Part shown: positions 9,192-18,141 of the stretch, one piece after another
Layout: each line of letters begins with the position of its first letter
Position numbering within the stretch: position 1 is the first letter of the stretch
Assembly: GCA_013042605.1 (NCBI GenBank)
Contig: JABDPT010000189.1
Location: 1 to 39,299, forward strand
Source: Paracoccaceae bacterium
GTDB lineage: Bacteria > Pseudomonadota > Alphaproteobacteria > Rhodobacterales > Rhodobacteraceae
Direction: 5' to 3'
DNA: 39,299 nt
Position numbers and translations under genes: made by a program
Notes under the pieces: generated by a model
Seen by the model: only the letters and a program-made list of their open reading frames with translations
The model's database searches: none
Told to the model about the DNA's origin: nothing

Positions 9192-10466
9192 ATGACGAAC
9201 AAAACGGTAATAGGTCACGTGCCATCTGCGGTGAACGCCGGTGCTCAAAAGAATCCAATACCACCGAAAAGGCGCCGCGATCTGGATCTGATGCGGATGT
9301 TCGTTGTGTTCGGCCTGTTCTTTTTCCACTCGGCCAGAATATTTGACCCGACAGCTTGGTACGTGAAGAACGATCCGACCATTGAGCTTTTGGTTATCGC
9401 ACTGGGATTTGCCGCAACTTGGGCTATGCCGCTGCTGTTCGTCATTGCGGGAATGGGAATCTGGTTCTCGCTTCGGTCGCGAACGATGAGGGTCTTTGCG
9501 ATCGAAAGACTCCGCCGTTTGCTCGTGCCGTTGCTATTTGGAATTGCGGTGATCGTCCCGCCACAAATCTGGCTGCGGTTACATATTGATCCGACCTATG
9601 ATGAATCCTATTGGGCATTTCTACCGCGTTTTTTCGACATCCGATTGGATTTTGCGGATTTTCCCCTGTTTATCGGTTCGGACCCGACCGAAGGCCTGTT
9701 CGAACCCGCGCACCTTTGGTTTCTGATTGTGCTTTTTGTGTTCACATTCCTGCTTGCTCCTTTGATCTGGTTCTTGCGTCGGCCTATCGGCCTTCAGGTC
9801 ATCAATCGTCTGGCGGCACAGTCCAACAAGTTCTGGGTGATCGTCTTAGCAGGCCTTCCAATTGGACTTCTTGAGGCAGCCTACCCCTTTAATGCCCTGG
9901 ACGGCCTCGGCGGATGGGGTCGCTATTCCTTCGCGATATTTTTGCTGCTTGGGTACGTGCTGCCTGCTGATCGGAGATTTGGTCAAGCACTATTTCAGCG
10001 TCGCAAAACAGCGCTTTTCGCCGGCGTAATAACCTTCGTAGTCTTTGGGGCCCTGTTCGCATTCGGATCGGAACGTCCCGGCGCAAACATGATGCAGGAC
10101 AACGATATGATTAGTCTTGCCATGAGGCTGATCCGCGAGGTCAGTGGGTGGATCTGGATCGCCGCCATTTTGGGCTTTGCCGGTGCCTGGGGGCGACGAG
10201 ATCATGCTGCACCGTCAGCCACGCCCGATCCCGGTCGGATCGATCGTTTGGCAGCATACTTGTCCGAGGCAGTTCTGCCGATATATGTTCTTCATCAGAC
10301 AGTTATCGTTGCCGTGGGTTTCTTTGTGGTTCAACTCTCAGTCGCAGTGGTTTCGAAATACCTGATCATTTGCCTGACATCAGTAGTTGTGACTTTGGTG
10401 ATCTATGACGTTGCGGTTCGACGCAACCGCCTCTCTCGGTTTTTGTTTGGGATGAAGCCCCTCTAG
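9192..10466 (+). CDS. Acyltransferase-3 / OpgC-like integral membrane protein
   Basis: RRRDLDLMRMFVVFGLFFFHSARIF, repeated TM segments, LPIYVLHQTVIVAVGFFVV typical of acyltransferase family 3; ATG at 9192 (ORF also open from TTG 9144). Confidence 0.8.
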   Translation: MTNKTVIGHVPSAVNAGAQKNPIPPKRRRDLDLMRMFVVFGLFFFHSARIFDPTAWYVKNDPTIELLVIALGFAATWAMPLLFVIAGMGIWFSLRSRTMRVFAIERLRRLLVPLLFGIAVIVPPQIWLRLHIDPTYDESYWAFLPRFFDIRLDFADFPLFIGSDPTEGLFEPAHLWFLIVLFVFTFLLAPLIWFLRRPIGLQVINRLAAQSNKFWVIVLAGLPIGLLEAAYPFNALDGLGGWGRYSFAIFLLLGYVLPADRRFGQALFQRRKTALFAGVITFVVFGALFAFGSERPGANMMQDNDMISLAMRLIREVSGWIWIAAILGFAGAWGRRDHAAPSATPDPGRIDRLAAYLSEAVLPIYVLHQTVIVAVGFFVVQLSVAVVSKYLIICLTSVVVTLVIYDVAVRRNRLSRFLFGMKPL

Positions 10467-10510
10467 CTACGAGTGTCAGCTTTAGGAATTCACCGTATCA
10501 ATTCGCAAGC

Positions 10511-10680
10511 TCAGCGAACAACCGAAATCCGGTCTCCGTACGGGTAGTTTGACCAGATCAAAGCAAACTGTGCAGTCGCGGCGAACGGCAGCAAAGTCCG
10601 CTTGGCCGCCGTTACCGCGCGGCGCAGCGAAGTTCCGCTTTCCGCGCGAAAGTGACACGCCAAACCGCCACTAGTAACGC
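10511..10680. repeat. Possible dispersed intergenic repeat
   Basis: The spurious-looking ORF (RAESGTSLRRAVTAAKRTLLPFAATAQFALIW) resembles interspersed repeats often mis-called as hypotheticals in Rhodobacteraceae; recalled, not searched. Confidence 0.25.
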
Positions 10681-10692
10681 TCCCTAGCCCCC

Positions 10693-11466
10693 TCACCCCC
10701 CAACCCACCGCTCAACCGCCATCTCCGGCCGGAAATACGCCACCATGCGCCCTACCGGGTCGGCTGTGGCGCCGGGCGCCCACGGGGCGATGCCGTGGAG
10801 GATGTGGCGGTGGAGGAGCAGCGCCTCGCCCGGGCGGGCGTGGAGGGGGACGCGGCGGCAGGTCTCAAAGCAGGCGCGCCGCGCGGCGTGGTAGGCGTCG
10901 GTGATGTCGATCTGCGGCCAGAGATCGGGCGGGTGCGGCGACAGCGCCCCGGCCAGCTCGGCCCCGATCACGCGGTGGCTGCCCTCCCAGACCACAAGCG
11001 GGCTGGCCTCGGGCGCGGCCTGCGTCAGCGGCAGGCCAAGGATGAAGCCATGCGCCTCGCCCAACCTGCGGCGGCGGTCGGGACCGTTGGGCAACAGGCC
11101 GTCGACATGGGCCGCGTCGCGGGTGGCACGATAGCGGGCGGCGGCGTCGGTTTCGCCCGGATCGCGGCGCGGATAGCCGGGATATACGACCGAGACCTGT
11201 GCGGCGTCCCATGCGGCGGGCAGATCGCCAGAGGCGGCAAGCGCGTCGATGGCCGGACCGGCCAGCGGGGTGCCACCGATCCCGCCGCCCGGGTCGTTGG
11301 GCAGGATGTTCACCCCTGCAAACCACGTGCCGCCGTGGCGCAGCCATTTGGCGTTGGCGGGGTCGGCGATCGCGGTCTCTGCGACGCGCCGGGCCGCGCT
11401 CGCCCAGGCGACAGAGCGGGCGTCGGCATCAAAGCGTTGCCAACCGCGCGCCTCGGCGTCGGTCAT
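10693..11466 (-). CDS. Phytanoyl-CoA-dioxygenase-like Fe(II)/2OG-type protein
   Basis: AAHVDGLLPN (HxD) and GEALLLHRHILHGIAPW (distal His) pattern; start overlaps the dusA stop. Confidence 0.55.
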   Translation of the reverse strand: MTDAEARGWQRFDADARSVAWASAARRVAETAIADPANAKWLRHGGTWFAGVNILPNDPGGGIGGTPLAGPAIDALAASGDLPAAWDAAQVSVVYPGYPRRDPGETDAAARYRATRDAAHVDGLLPNGPDRRRRLGEAHGFILGLPLTQAAPEASPLVVWEGSHRVIGAELAGALSPHPPDLWPQIDITDAYHAARRACFETCRRVPLHARPGEALLLHRHILHGIAPWAPGATADPVGRMVAYFRPEMAVERWVGG

Positions 11467-12464
11467 GCAGCCTGAGCCTCGGGAACCAGCGCCAGCGCCT
11501 CTTCCACCACCTCCGGCCCGGCACCGGGACGATGCGCGTTCTCCGACAGGTGCCGACGCCAGGCCCGCGCGCCCGGCTGGCCCGCAAAGAGGCCCAGCAT
11601 GTGCCGCGTGACCGATTGCAGCCCGCCGCCTTCGTCCAGATGCGCGCGGATATAGGGCAGCATCGCAAGCGCAACATCGCGCGGGGTGCGCGCGGGGTGT
11701 GTGTCGCCGAAAATGCGCCGGTCGGCCTGCAAAAGGATGTCGCTGGGCGTGTGATAGGCCGCGCGCCCGATCATCACGCCGTCAAGACCGGCGGCCAGAA
11801 ACGCCTCGGCCTGATCAAGCGAGGTGATGCCGCCATTGACCGAGATATGCAGGTCGGGGAACGCCTCTTTCATCCGGTGCACCAGCGGGTAGTCGAGCGG
11901 CGGGATATCGCGGTTTTCCTTGGGGCTGAGCCCCTGAAGCCAGGCCTTGCGCGCGTGAATGGCGACGCGGGCCACGCCGGCATCACGAATGCGCGACAGG
12001 AAATCGGGCAAGACGACCTGCGGGTCCTGATCGTCGACGCCGATCCGGCATTTCACGGTGACCTCGACCGGGCAGGCCGCGATCATGGCCGCGACGCAGT
12101 GGGCGACTAGATCGGGTTGCTCCATCAAAACCGCCCCGAAGCAGCCCGATTGCACACGATCGGACGGGCACCCGATATTGAGGTTGATCTCGTCATAGCC
12201 CGCCTCGGCCCCCAGAACCGCCGCCTCGGCCAGTTCAGCGGGATCCGAGCCGCCAAGCTGAAGAGCCACGGGATGCTCGGCCGCATCGAACCGCAAGAGA
12301 TGCAGCGCCCCACCCCGTACGAGCGCGGGGGCGGTGACCATTTCGGTGTAGAGAAGCGCATTGCGGCTCATCAAGCGGTGGAGATACCGGCAATGCCGGT
12401 CGGTCCAGTCCATCATGGGCGCAGTGGACAACCGCGCGGCCTCGGTGGCTGCGTTCAAGGGCAT
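11463..12464 (-). CDS. dusA: tRNA-dihydrouridine synthase A
   Basis: RLSTAPMMDWTDRHCRYLHRLMSRNALLYTEMVTAPAL, LQLGGSDPAELAEAA, EINLNIGCPSDRVQSGCFGAVLM. Confidence 0.96.
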   Translation of the reverse strand: MPLNAATEAARLSTAPMMDWTDRHCRYLHRLMSRNALLYTEMVTAPALVRGGALHLLRFDAAEHPVALQLGGSDPAELAEAAVLGAEAGYDEINLNIGCPSDRVQSGCFGAVLMEQPDLVAHCVAAMIAACPVEVTVKCRIGVDDQDPQVVLPDFLSRIRDAGVARVAIHARKAWLQGLSPKENRDIPPLDYPLVHRMKEAFPDLHISVNGGITSLDQAEAFLAAGLDGVMIGRAAYHTPSDILLQADRRIFGDTHPARTPRDVALAMLPYIRAHLDEGGGLQSVTRHMLGLFAGQPGARAWRRHLSENAHRPGAGPEVVEEALALVPEAQAA

Positions 12465-12578
12465 TCAGTGGTCTCCTTGGGTCCGCCGGCACTAGGGACG
12501 GAACCACGGTGCACACCATACGCACACGAAGGATAATCTGCCACCCTGCCCCGCGCAAAGACAAGCGAACGGCGGTGA
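12411..12578. repeat. Diverged direct repeat copy 1: 5' end of dusA and upstream region
   Basis: 55/70 ungapped identity with 24651-24720 across the start codon, then renewed match (gataatctgccaccct.ccccgc...cggcggtg) after a 1-nt offset. Confidence 0.85.
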
Positions 12579-13240
12579 TTGCGCGGAATCTTAAGAGGAG
12601 CAAAGGCAGTGGGCTCCTTGGCGGTTCTGTCCGACCCTCCAGAAGTCGAGAGCAACAAATTGGTCTGTGTAGGCGCTGGAAGGGATGGGTCTGACGTCGG
12701 GCTTTCTCTGTTCTCAACTCCCTCGAGCAAAGATGTACACTTGAGCCCGCCAGCAAGGCGGGCGCGCAGGTTTTTTGCATCACGCGGCCTTATTCCACGC
12801 CCTTCGGCCGTCGCCGGAGCGTAGAATGCCGCGAAGTCGCGCAGCTTGCGTCCGAGGGCTCGTTGCACGCAATTGCCTTACGTTTCGTTCGTCGAACATC
12901 TGCCGGCGGACTTCGGTAAAGACACCCGCCAGAAGCGATCTGTCAAGTTCGGTGAGCACGGCGTAGAACTGATCGAAACTGATCCTTGCTATCCATGAGA
13001 ATAGATAGGGCTGCAGGGAACGCTCGGCCTGCTTGCACCGCGAAGGCCTCGTCCACTCCATAAAGTAGTCGCTTCCGGTTAGGAGAACCCAACCAATCAT
13101 CTGCGCTCGCACGAAGCGAGGCTGGATATTGGTCACCGAACCGAAGTCCGTCCCCGATGTAGGGAAGAGGATGCCGACCGAACCTCACGCGCGGCTCTTC
13201 CTCGAGGACGCCATCTGGGGCGGGTTGCGGGATATACCGG

Positions 13241-13327
13241 TCACTTCGCGTCTTTGTTTCGCCAATCGTTGGCCAGCGCCCGTCCAATGCCGCGACTGGC
13301 GCCGGTGTTCAGAAATCCGGCGGTCAT
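13241..13327 (-). pseudogene. Truncated short-chain dehydrogenase N-terminus
   Basis: Reads MTAGFLNTGASRGIGRALANDWRNKDAK*; TGASRGIG is the SDR cofactor motif; ATG overlaps the stop of the SRPBCC gene. Confidence 0.65.
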
Positions 13328-13758
13328 TGTCCGCCACCCTTGGCCTGGTTGCGCAACGAACGGATGTGCTCGTCCCAACCAGAATCCAGCGCCATCACCA
13401 GAGGCAGGGACGTCTCGCCAGCCGCGGCGGCGATGCCGCTATGCGTCAGTGTCAGCCGCGTGCCACCTGGCACCGCTTCCAACTGCCATTCCACACGGGT
13501 CTCATTGCCGTTGAATGGGGCGATCTCGAAGGTGTGAACCAAGCGGGTCGGGGCCTCGGCCACCAGGACCTTTCCCCAGATCTGGCGTACTTTCACGCCG
13601 TCATGAGCCGTCCGGTAGCATTCGAAGGCTTCGCCTGCGACCAGGTTCGCCTTGGCCGGATGAAACCAGGTGCCCAGCTTGTCCTTGTCGGTCAGGAACG
13701 TCCAAACCGTTTCCAGCGGCACATCGAAATAGGCGGTCTTTACGATCTTATCATTCAT
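13324..13758 (-). CDS. SRPBCC / AHSA1-like domain protein
   Basis: MNDKIVKTAYFDVPLETVWTFLTDKDKLGTWFHPAKANLVAGEAFECY...GTRLTLTHSGI...SGWDEHIRSL. Confidence 0.85.
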   Translation of the reverse strand: MNDKIVKTAYFDVPLETVWTFLTDKDKLGTWFHPAKANLVAGEAFECYRTAHDGVKVRQIWGKVLVAEAPTRLVHTFEIAPFNGNETRVEWQLEAVPGGTRLTLTHSGIAAAAGETSLPLVMALDSGWDEHIRSLRNQAKGGGQ

Positions 13759-14083
13759 CTGTTTTTTCCTGTTCGGTTTCGTTGCGGATCGCGTCCTGCA
13801 AGGCATCCAGTCGTCCATCCCAGAACTGGCTGAAGTATTCGACCCAATCGGAAACTGCCTGCAGCGGCTCGGGGCTGAGACGGTTGATGCGTTCCCGCCC
13901 CTGCGGCCATGCGGTGACCAAACCGCCCTCTTCGAGGATAGTGAGGTGCTTCTTCACTGCCGTGCGGGTGATTTCGAAGCGGTTGCAAACCTCGCTCACC
14001 GTCATGTCCCGATTGGCCAGCAGGACCAGAATGTCGCGCCGGGTCGGGTCGGCAAGGGCGCGGAACGCGCCCTGTAGGCTCAT
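13751..14083 (-). CDS. ArsR-family winged-helix regulator
   Basis: MSLQGAFRALADPTRRDILVLLANRDMTVSEVCNRFEITRTAVKKHLTILEEGGLV; overlaps both neighbours. Confidence 0.9.
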   Translation of the reverse strand: MSLQGAFRALADPTRRDILVLLANRDMTVSEVCNRFEITRTAVKKHLTILEEGGLVTAWPQGRERINRLSPEPLQAVSDWVEYFSQFWDGRLDALQDAIRNETEQEKTDE

Positions 14084-14502
14084 CGCTGCACCAGGTTGAA
14101 GTCGAATGCTCCATCCTGATACAGGAATGCAACGCATGGCGTGTCCGAGACGCAGGCGCTGACATGCGGCATCCCGCCGGGGATCATGTAATAGGAGCCG
14201 GGACCTATGGGCTGGCGCTCCGACGGCTCCATATCGACTGTAGTGTGCAAAAACGTCCCCGCTATGACGATGCCGTACATGTTTGCCGTCTTGACATGCT
14301 CTGGGCTGGCCAGCCCGGCGGGGAGCCGGACCATCGCCATGTATTCGCCATTGAACCGGTCGCCGTCGAGCGCGGCAAAGGCGGCGCCCTCCGAGGTGGC
14401 CTGCCAATCCAGAACGTCAGCGGGCAGACTGACAATATCTCCTGCGTCAACTGCAGAGGCGGAAACCGCGAGCGCGGCGATCGTTGTGATTATGCTTTTC
14501 AT
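14080..14502 (-). CDS. Exported cupin-domain protein
   Basis: Signal peptide MKSIITTIAALAVSASAVDA; GTFLHTTVDMEPSERQPIGPGSYYMIPGGMPHVSACVS. Confidence 0.75.
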   Translation of the reverse strand: MKSIITTIAALAVSASAVDAGDIVSLPADVLDWQATSEGAAFAALDGDRFNGEYMAMVRLPAGLASPEHVKTANMYGIVIAGTFLHTTVDMEPSERQPIGPGSYYMIPGGMPHVSACVSDTPCVAFLYQDGAFDFNLVQR

Positions 14503-14515
14503 CAGGATTCCCTTT

Positions 14516-14562
14516 ATGACACCTTATGGTGTTAAATCTTTAACAACACCAAAAGGTGTCAT
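14516..14562. promoter_or_regulatory. Nested palindromic operator upstream of cupin-arsR-SRPBCC operon
   Basis: Two ACACC-N4-GGTGT palindromes (14519-14532, 14546-14559) inside an 18-bp-arm inverted repeat with one mismatch; central GTTAAAtcTTTAAC. Confidence 0.75.
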
Positions 14563-14789
14563 GTCAACAGGATTCACGAGACCGCGCTCGCACAATTTCG
14601 TGTAAGGCACGTCGTCGAAGCGTTACGACTGGACACCGTGGGGCGAGGCGCGATGTTGCTAAGCCGTCCGTTAAGGCAAGCAAGCGAGCGCAAAATGACG
14701 CGGGCCGATCACGTCGTATTCCTGGCGGGTTTGGCGCGGATCGAGAAAGTCTCCGAGCGGCTCGAGACCCTGCGCCATGGGGCGGTGGA

Positions 14790-14846
14790 GACAAGACGCG
14801 GACGATGTATGGCCACGTACGCTTCGACCTACTTCACCAGCGCTGA
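14790..14846 (+). pseudogene. Possible ISL3-type transposase C-terminal relic
   Basis: ...DKTRTMYGHVRFDLLHQR* resembles the KRTMYGRAGFDLLRARV C-terminus of ISL3 transposases; no rest of the gene. Confidence 0.4.
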
Positions 14847-15406
14847 TCCAAAAGCGCGGTCCCTCGCTTTCCTGCATCGAGAATCGTGTCTGAAAGCTCC
14901 CGGCTTTTGGCTAAGCGGGCGAGTGTGATCGTGCCCAGAAGCAATGCCATGGTTGCTACACCCTTGTCCGTAGCCCCGCGTTCGCCGGCGGTGAGCAGCC
15001 GGGCCATGCGTTCGACGGCGTACAATGCTTCAGCATCGGCTGCGCCGTCGAGACGGGCTATTTCTGCGCCCATGGCGGCAAGCGGGCAGCCTTCACTGCG
15101 ATCCTCCACATGCTCCGCCGAAAGGTAGCGCGTAACGTAATGGTCGCGGGCGGCAGCTTGTTCCGGACCGGCAGGTGCCGCCTCAACCACTGACAACACC
15201 TCGTCCACCGCATGTCTGAAAGCTGCGGCGACCAAGGCATCCTTGGATGCAAAATGCCGGTAGAAGCCGCCATGAGTCAGCCCTGCGGCCTTCATGACAT
15301 CAGCGACGCTGGTCGTTTCGATCCCGCGCTCTCGGAAAAGCCGCGAGGCCGCCTTCAGGATGCGCTCGTGGCTCTTCTGTTTTTCTTGCGCTGACATTCT
15401 TGGCAT
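14834..15406 (-). CDS. TetR/AcrR family regulator
   Basis: KSHERILKAASRLFRERGIETTSVADVMKAAGLTHGGFYRHFASKDALVAAAF. Confidence 0.93.
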   Translation of the reverse strand: MPRMSAQEKQKSHERILKAASRLFRERGIETTSVADVMKAAGLTHGGFYRHFASKDALVAAAFRHAVDEVLSVVEAAPAGPEQAAARDHYVTRYLSAEHVEDRSEGCPLAAMGAEIARLDGAADAEALYAVERMARLLTAGERGATDKGVATMALLLGTITLARLAKSRELSDTILDAGKRGTALLDQRW

Positions 15407-15442
15407 CGGGTCTGCCTCCGGGGCTTGACAGTTTGGATTTTG

Positions 15443-15480
15443 ATTATCATCTATATTTTAAGATTACAATTAACATCTAA
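15443..15480. promoter_or_regulatory. Putative TetR operator/promoter region
   Basis: TTGACA at ~15425, AT-rich island, direct repeats ATTATCATCTAT (15443) and ATTAACATCTAA (15469), between divergent tetR and NmrA-like gene. Confidence 0.5.
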
Positions 15481-16596
15481 ATGGAGCGCCTCCCGATGTC
15501 CCGAAAGCCAAAGATCCTTGTCACCAGCGCAAGCGGAAAAACCGGTCTGCAAACCGCGTTGATGTTGCTTCATCGGGATTTCCCCGTCCGGGCGCTGGTT
15601 CGACGGCGCGACCATCGGTCAGAGCGGTTGGAGCGGGCAGGCGCCGAGATCATGGTCGCCAATCAATATGCATTGCCGGATATGCGCGCGGCGATGCGCG
15701 GCGTGCAGAGGGCCTATCAATGCGCACCGACCGCGCCCAATGGCCTACACTTCAACGCGGTCTTCACCGCCGCAGCCTTTGAGGCCAGGCTGGAACACGT
15801 TGTGACGCTCAGCCAGTGGTTGTCGAGCGCGAACCACCCCTCGCTGTTCACCCGCGAAGTTTACCTCAGCGATATTCTGATCGGGATGCGGGAAGGGATG
15901 TCGGTGACTACCGTCAATCCGGGCTGGTTTGCTGACAACTACCTGATGGTTCTGGACATGGCGGCGCATATGGGCGTCTTCAGCATGCCGCTTGGCGACG
16001 GTCAGGTGAAGAGGAACGCGGCGCCTTCCAACGAGGATATTGCGCGCGTGGTCGTGGCAGCATTGACCGATCCCGATGTGCATGCAGGCAAGACTTATCG
16101 CCCGACGGGACCGGAGCTTCTGTCTCCGGACGATATCGCGGCGGCGATGGGCCGCGCGCTCGGCCGCAATGTCCGGTACATGGACATTTCAGAGCGCATG
16201 ATGGTCAAGGCGCTGAAGGCAAATCCGCCCTCGAATTATACCGTAGCCGCCGTGACGCAATTGGCGCTCTATGCCGAGGAATACCGCCGGGGCACCTTTG
16301 CCGTCGGCGCGCCAACCGATCACGTTGCGCGGATCGGCGGGCGCGAGCCCGAGCCATTCGAGACAGTCGTGCGCAGACATATTCAGGAACGCCCTGACCT
16401 AGGCCGCAGCACAACTCGAATGCTGGGTGCCATGGGTGGGTTCGCCAAGATGCTCCTGACCCGGCCATTCGACCTGAAGGCGGCCGAGGATGCGCGCGAT
16501 TATGTCCGGATCGCCGAGCCGACCTATGCGCAGGACGACGCCGAATGGCGGGGCAGCCATCCCCCCCTCGAAGCCGCGCACCTGCGCGTGGCTTGA
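15481..16596 (+). CDS. NmrA-like NAD(P)-binding protein (atypical SDR)
   Basis: KILVTSASGKTGLQTALMLLHRDFPVRALVRRRDHRSERLERAGAEIMVAN; start could be 15496. Confidence 0.85.
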   Translation: MERLPMSRKPKILVTSASGKTGLQTALMLLHRDFPVRALVRRRDHRSERLERAGAEIMVANQYALPDMRAAMRGVQRAYQCAPTAPNGLHFNAVFTAAAFEARLEHVVTLSQWLSSANHPSLFTREVYLSDILIGMREGMSVTTVNPGWFADNYLMVLDMAAHMGVFSMPLGDGQVKRNAAPSNEDIARVVVAALTDPDVHAGKTYRPTGPELLSPDDIAAAMGRALGRNVRYMDISERMMVKALKANPPSNYTVAAVTQLALYAEEYRRGTFAVGAPTDHVARIGGREPEPFETVVRRHIQERPDLGRSTTRMLGAMGGFAKMLLTRPFDLKAAEDARDYVRIAEPTYAQDDAEWRGSHPPLEAAHLRVA

Positions 16597-16644
16597 TCCA
16601 CGGCCCTCACCGCACGTTACAGCCATTCCAAAGGAGAATTCCCC

Positions 16645-17217
16645 ATGAGCGTTCATGATGAACTGATCGCCCGCAACGCCCCCTTCGCGGCCACATTCGA
16701 TCGCGGAGACATGCCCATCTTGCCCCAACTGCGCACTCTGATCGTGACCTGCATCGACGCACGGGTCGATCCGGCCCATATCCTCGGCCTCGATCTCGGC
16801 GAGGCCATCGTGGCCCGCAACAACGGTGGCCGGGTGACGAGGGCGGTCATCGAAGAGATCCTGACCCTGACCGTCCTCGTCGGCGCAGCGACGGGCGGCC
16901 AGGAGTCCGCGTTCAATATCGTCTTGCTCCAGCACACCAATTGCGGCGCGCAGCGCCTGGCGGACCCGCAGTTGCAGGGCATGCTGCAGCAGAAATTCGG
17001 CATCGATGTCTCCGAATATGCGGTCACCGATCAGGCTGCCGACCTCATGACGGATATTGGCCGTCTTGCCGATGCGCCGGGCATGCCCGACGAGATGACG
17101 GTGTCAGCCATGGTATATGACGTGGCCAACGGAGCGGTGCAGGAGGTCGCGCCGGTCAAAAGCCTTGCCGAGTACCGCGCGGCAAAAGTCGGCGCCGCTG
17201 TGCCCATGGCGGAATGA
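16645..17217 (+). CDS. Beta-class carbonic anhydrase family protein
   Basis: LIVTCIDARVDPAHILGLDLGEAIVARNNGGRV and VLLQHTNCGAQ zinc-ligand motifs. Confidence 0.85.
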   Translation: MSVHDELIARNAPFAATFDRGDMPILPQLRTLIVTCIDARVDPAHILGLDLGEAIVARNNGGRVTRAVIEEILTLTVLVGAATGGQESAFNIVLLQHTNCGAQRLADPQLQGMLQQKFGIDVSEYAVTDQAADLMTDIGRLADAPGMPDEMTVSAMVYDVANGAVQEVAPVKSLAEYRAAKVGAAVPMAE

Positions 17218-17220
17218 CCC

Positions 17221-18141
17221 ATGCGCTTCAGGCCCGATCCAGAACTCTATCCGTTCACCTCGCAGTGGTTGCCTCTCACCGATGGCACGCGGATCCACTA
17301 TGTCGACGAAGGGTCCGGGCCGGTCCTGTTGCTGTTGCACGGCAACCCGGCCTGGTCATTCCTTTACCGCAAGATCATTCCGCGGCTGAGCCGCGGCTTC
17401 CGCTGCATCGCGCCGGACTTGCCGGGCTTCGGCCTGTCCACGGCTCGGCCCGGATACGGCTATACCGCCAGTGAGCAGAGCGAGGCGATCGTCGCCTTCA
17501 TCGACGCGCTCGATCTGCAGGGCGCAGCTGTGATGATGCAGGACTGGGGCGGGCCGATAGGGCTTGGTGCGGCACTGGCGCGGCCCGACCGGATCGACCG
17601 GCTGATCATCGGCAACACGTTCGCCGGGCCGTTCCGGCGGCGCGGGCCGCGCGTCTTCTCGGCCATCATGGGGGGACCAGCGGGACGGTTCGCGGCATGG
17701 TCCTTCAGCGGCGTGGTCCGATGGTTCTTTACCGTCGGGGTCATGAAAAAACTGACGCGGGCGGAGTGGGCCATGTATCTCGCCCCATTCCGCCAGCGCG
17801 ACACCCGCCGCCCGACGGCGATCTTCCCGCGGCAACTGGTTGGGGCGGGCCCGTTCCTGTCCCGGATCAAGGCCGCGCTGCCGGAGATCGCGGACAAACC
17901 CGCTCTGATCCTGTGGGGCGACAGCGATTTTGCCTTCAAGACGGTAGAGCGGGACCAGTTCCGTGCGGCATCCCCGAACCACAGGGACATCACCCTGCGC
18001 AATGCCGGCCACTTCATTCAGGAGGATGCACCCGGCCCGATCTGCGAGGCGATCGAAGCTTGGTACGCCGACGATCCCGTTACTCCCCCCCCTGACACAG
18101 CCGCCACGCACAGCACCAACGAGGAAGAAAACCATGTTTGA
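17221..18141 (+). CDS. Alpha/beta hydrolase, haloalkane dehalogenase-like
   Basis: LLLLHGNPAWSFLYRKIIP (oxyanion HGNP), VMMQDWGGPIGLGAAL (Asp nucleophile followed by Trp), NAGHFIQEDAP. Confidence 0.82.
   Translation: MRFRPDPELYPFTSQWLPLTDGTRIHYVDEGSGPVLLLLHGNPAWSFLYRKIIPRLSRGFRCIAPDLPGFGLSTARPGYGYTASEQSEAIVAFIDALDLQGAAVMMQDWGGPIGLGAALARPDRIDRLIIGNTFAGPFRRRGPRVFSAIMGGPAGRFAAWSFSGVVRWFFTVGVMKKLTRAEWAMYLAPFRQRDTRRPTAIFPRQLVGAGPFLSRIKAALPEIADKPALILWGDSDFAFKTVERDQFRAASPNHRDITLRNAGHFIQEDAPGPICEAIEAWYADDPVTPPPDTAATHSTNEEENHV

Noticed and set aside
8874-9329. Minus-strand ORF of 151 aa sharing a HDIVDCGQ...RIDHNQLCRA motif with plus ORF 8912..9190
   Set aside because: The apparent paralogy is produced by translating the two arms of the 9104-9170 inverted repeat
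11199-12110. Plus-strand ORF of 303 aa
   Set aside because: Antisense to dusA and the dioxygenase-like gene
12744-12778. GCCCGCC-agcaa-GGCGGGC followed by gcgcaggtttttt, considered a terminator
   Set aside because: Stem and U-run are separated by several bases and there is no confident upstream gene to terminate
12780-13136. Minus-strand 118-aa ORF considered as an integrase remnant
   Set aside because: No tyrosine or serine recombinase motif could be identified
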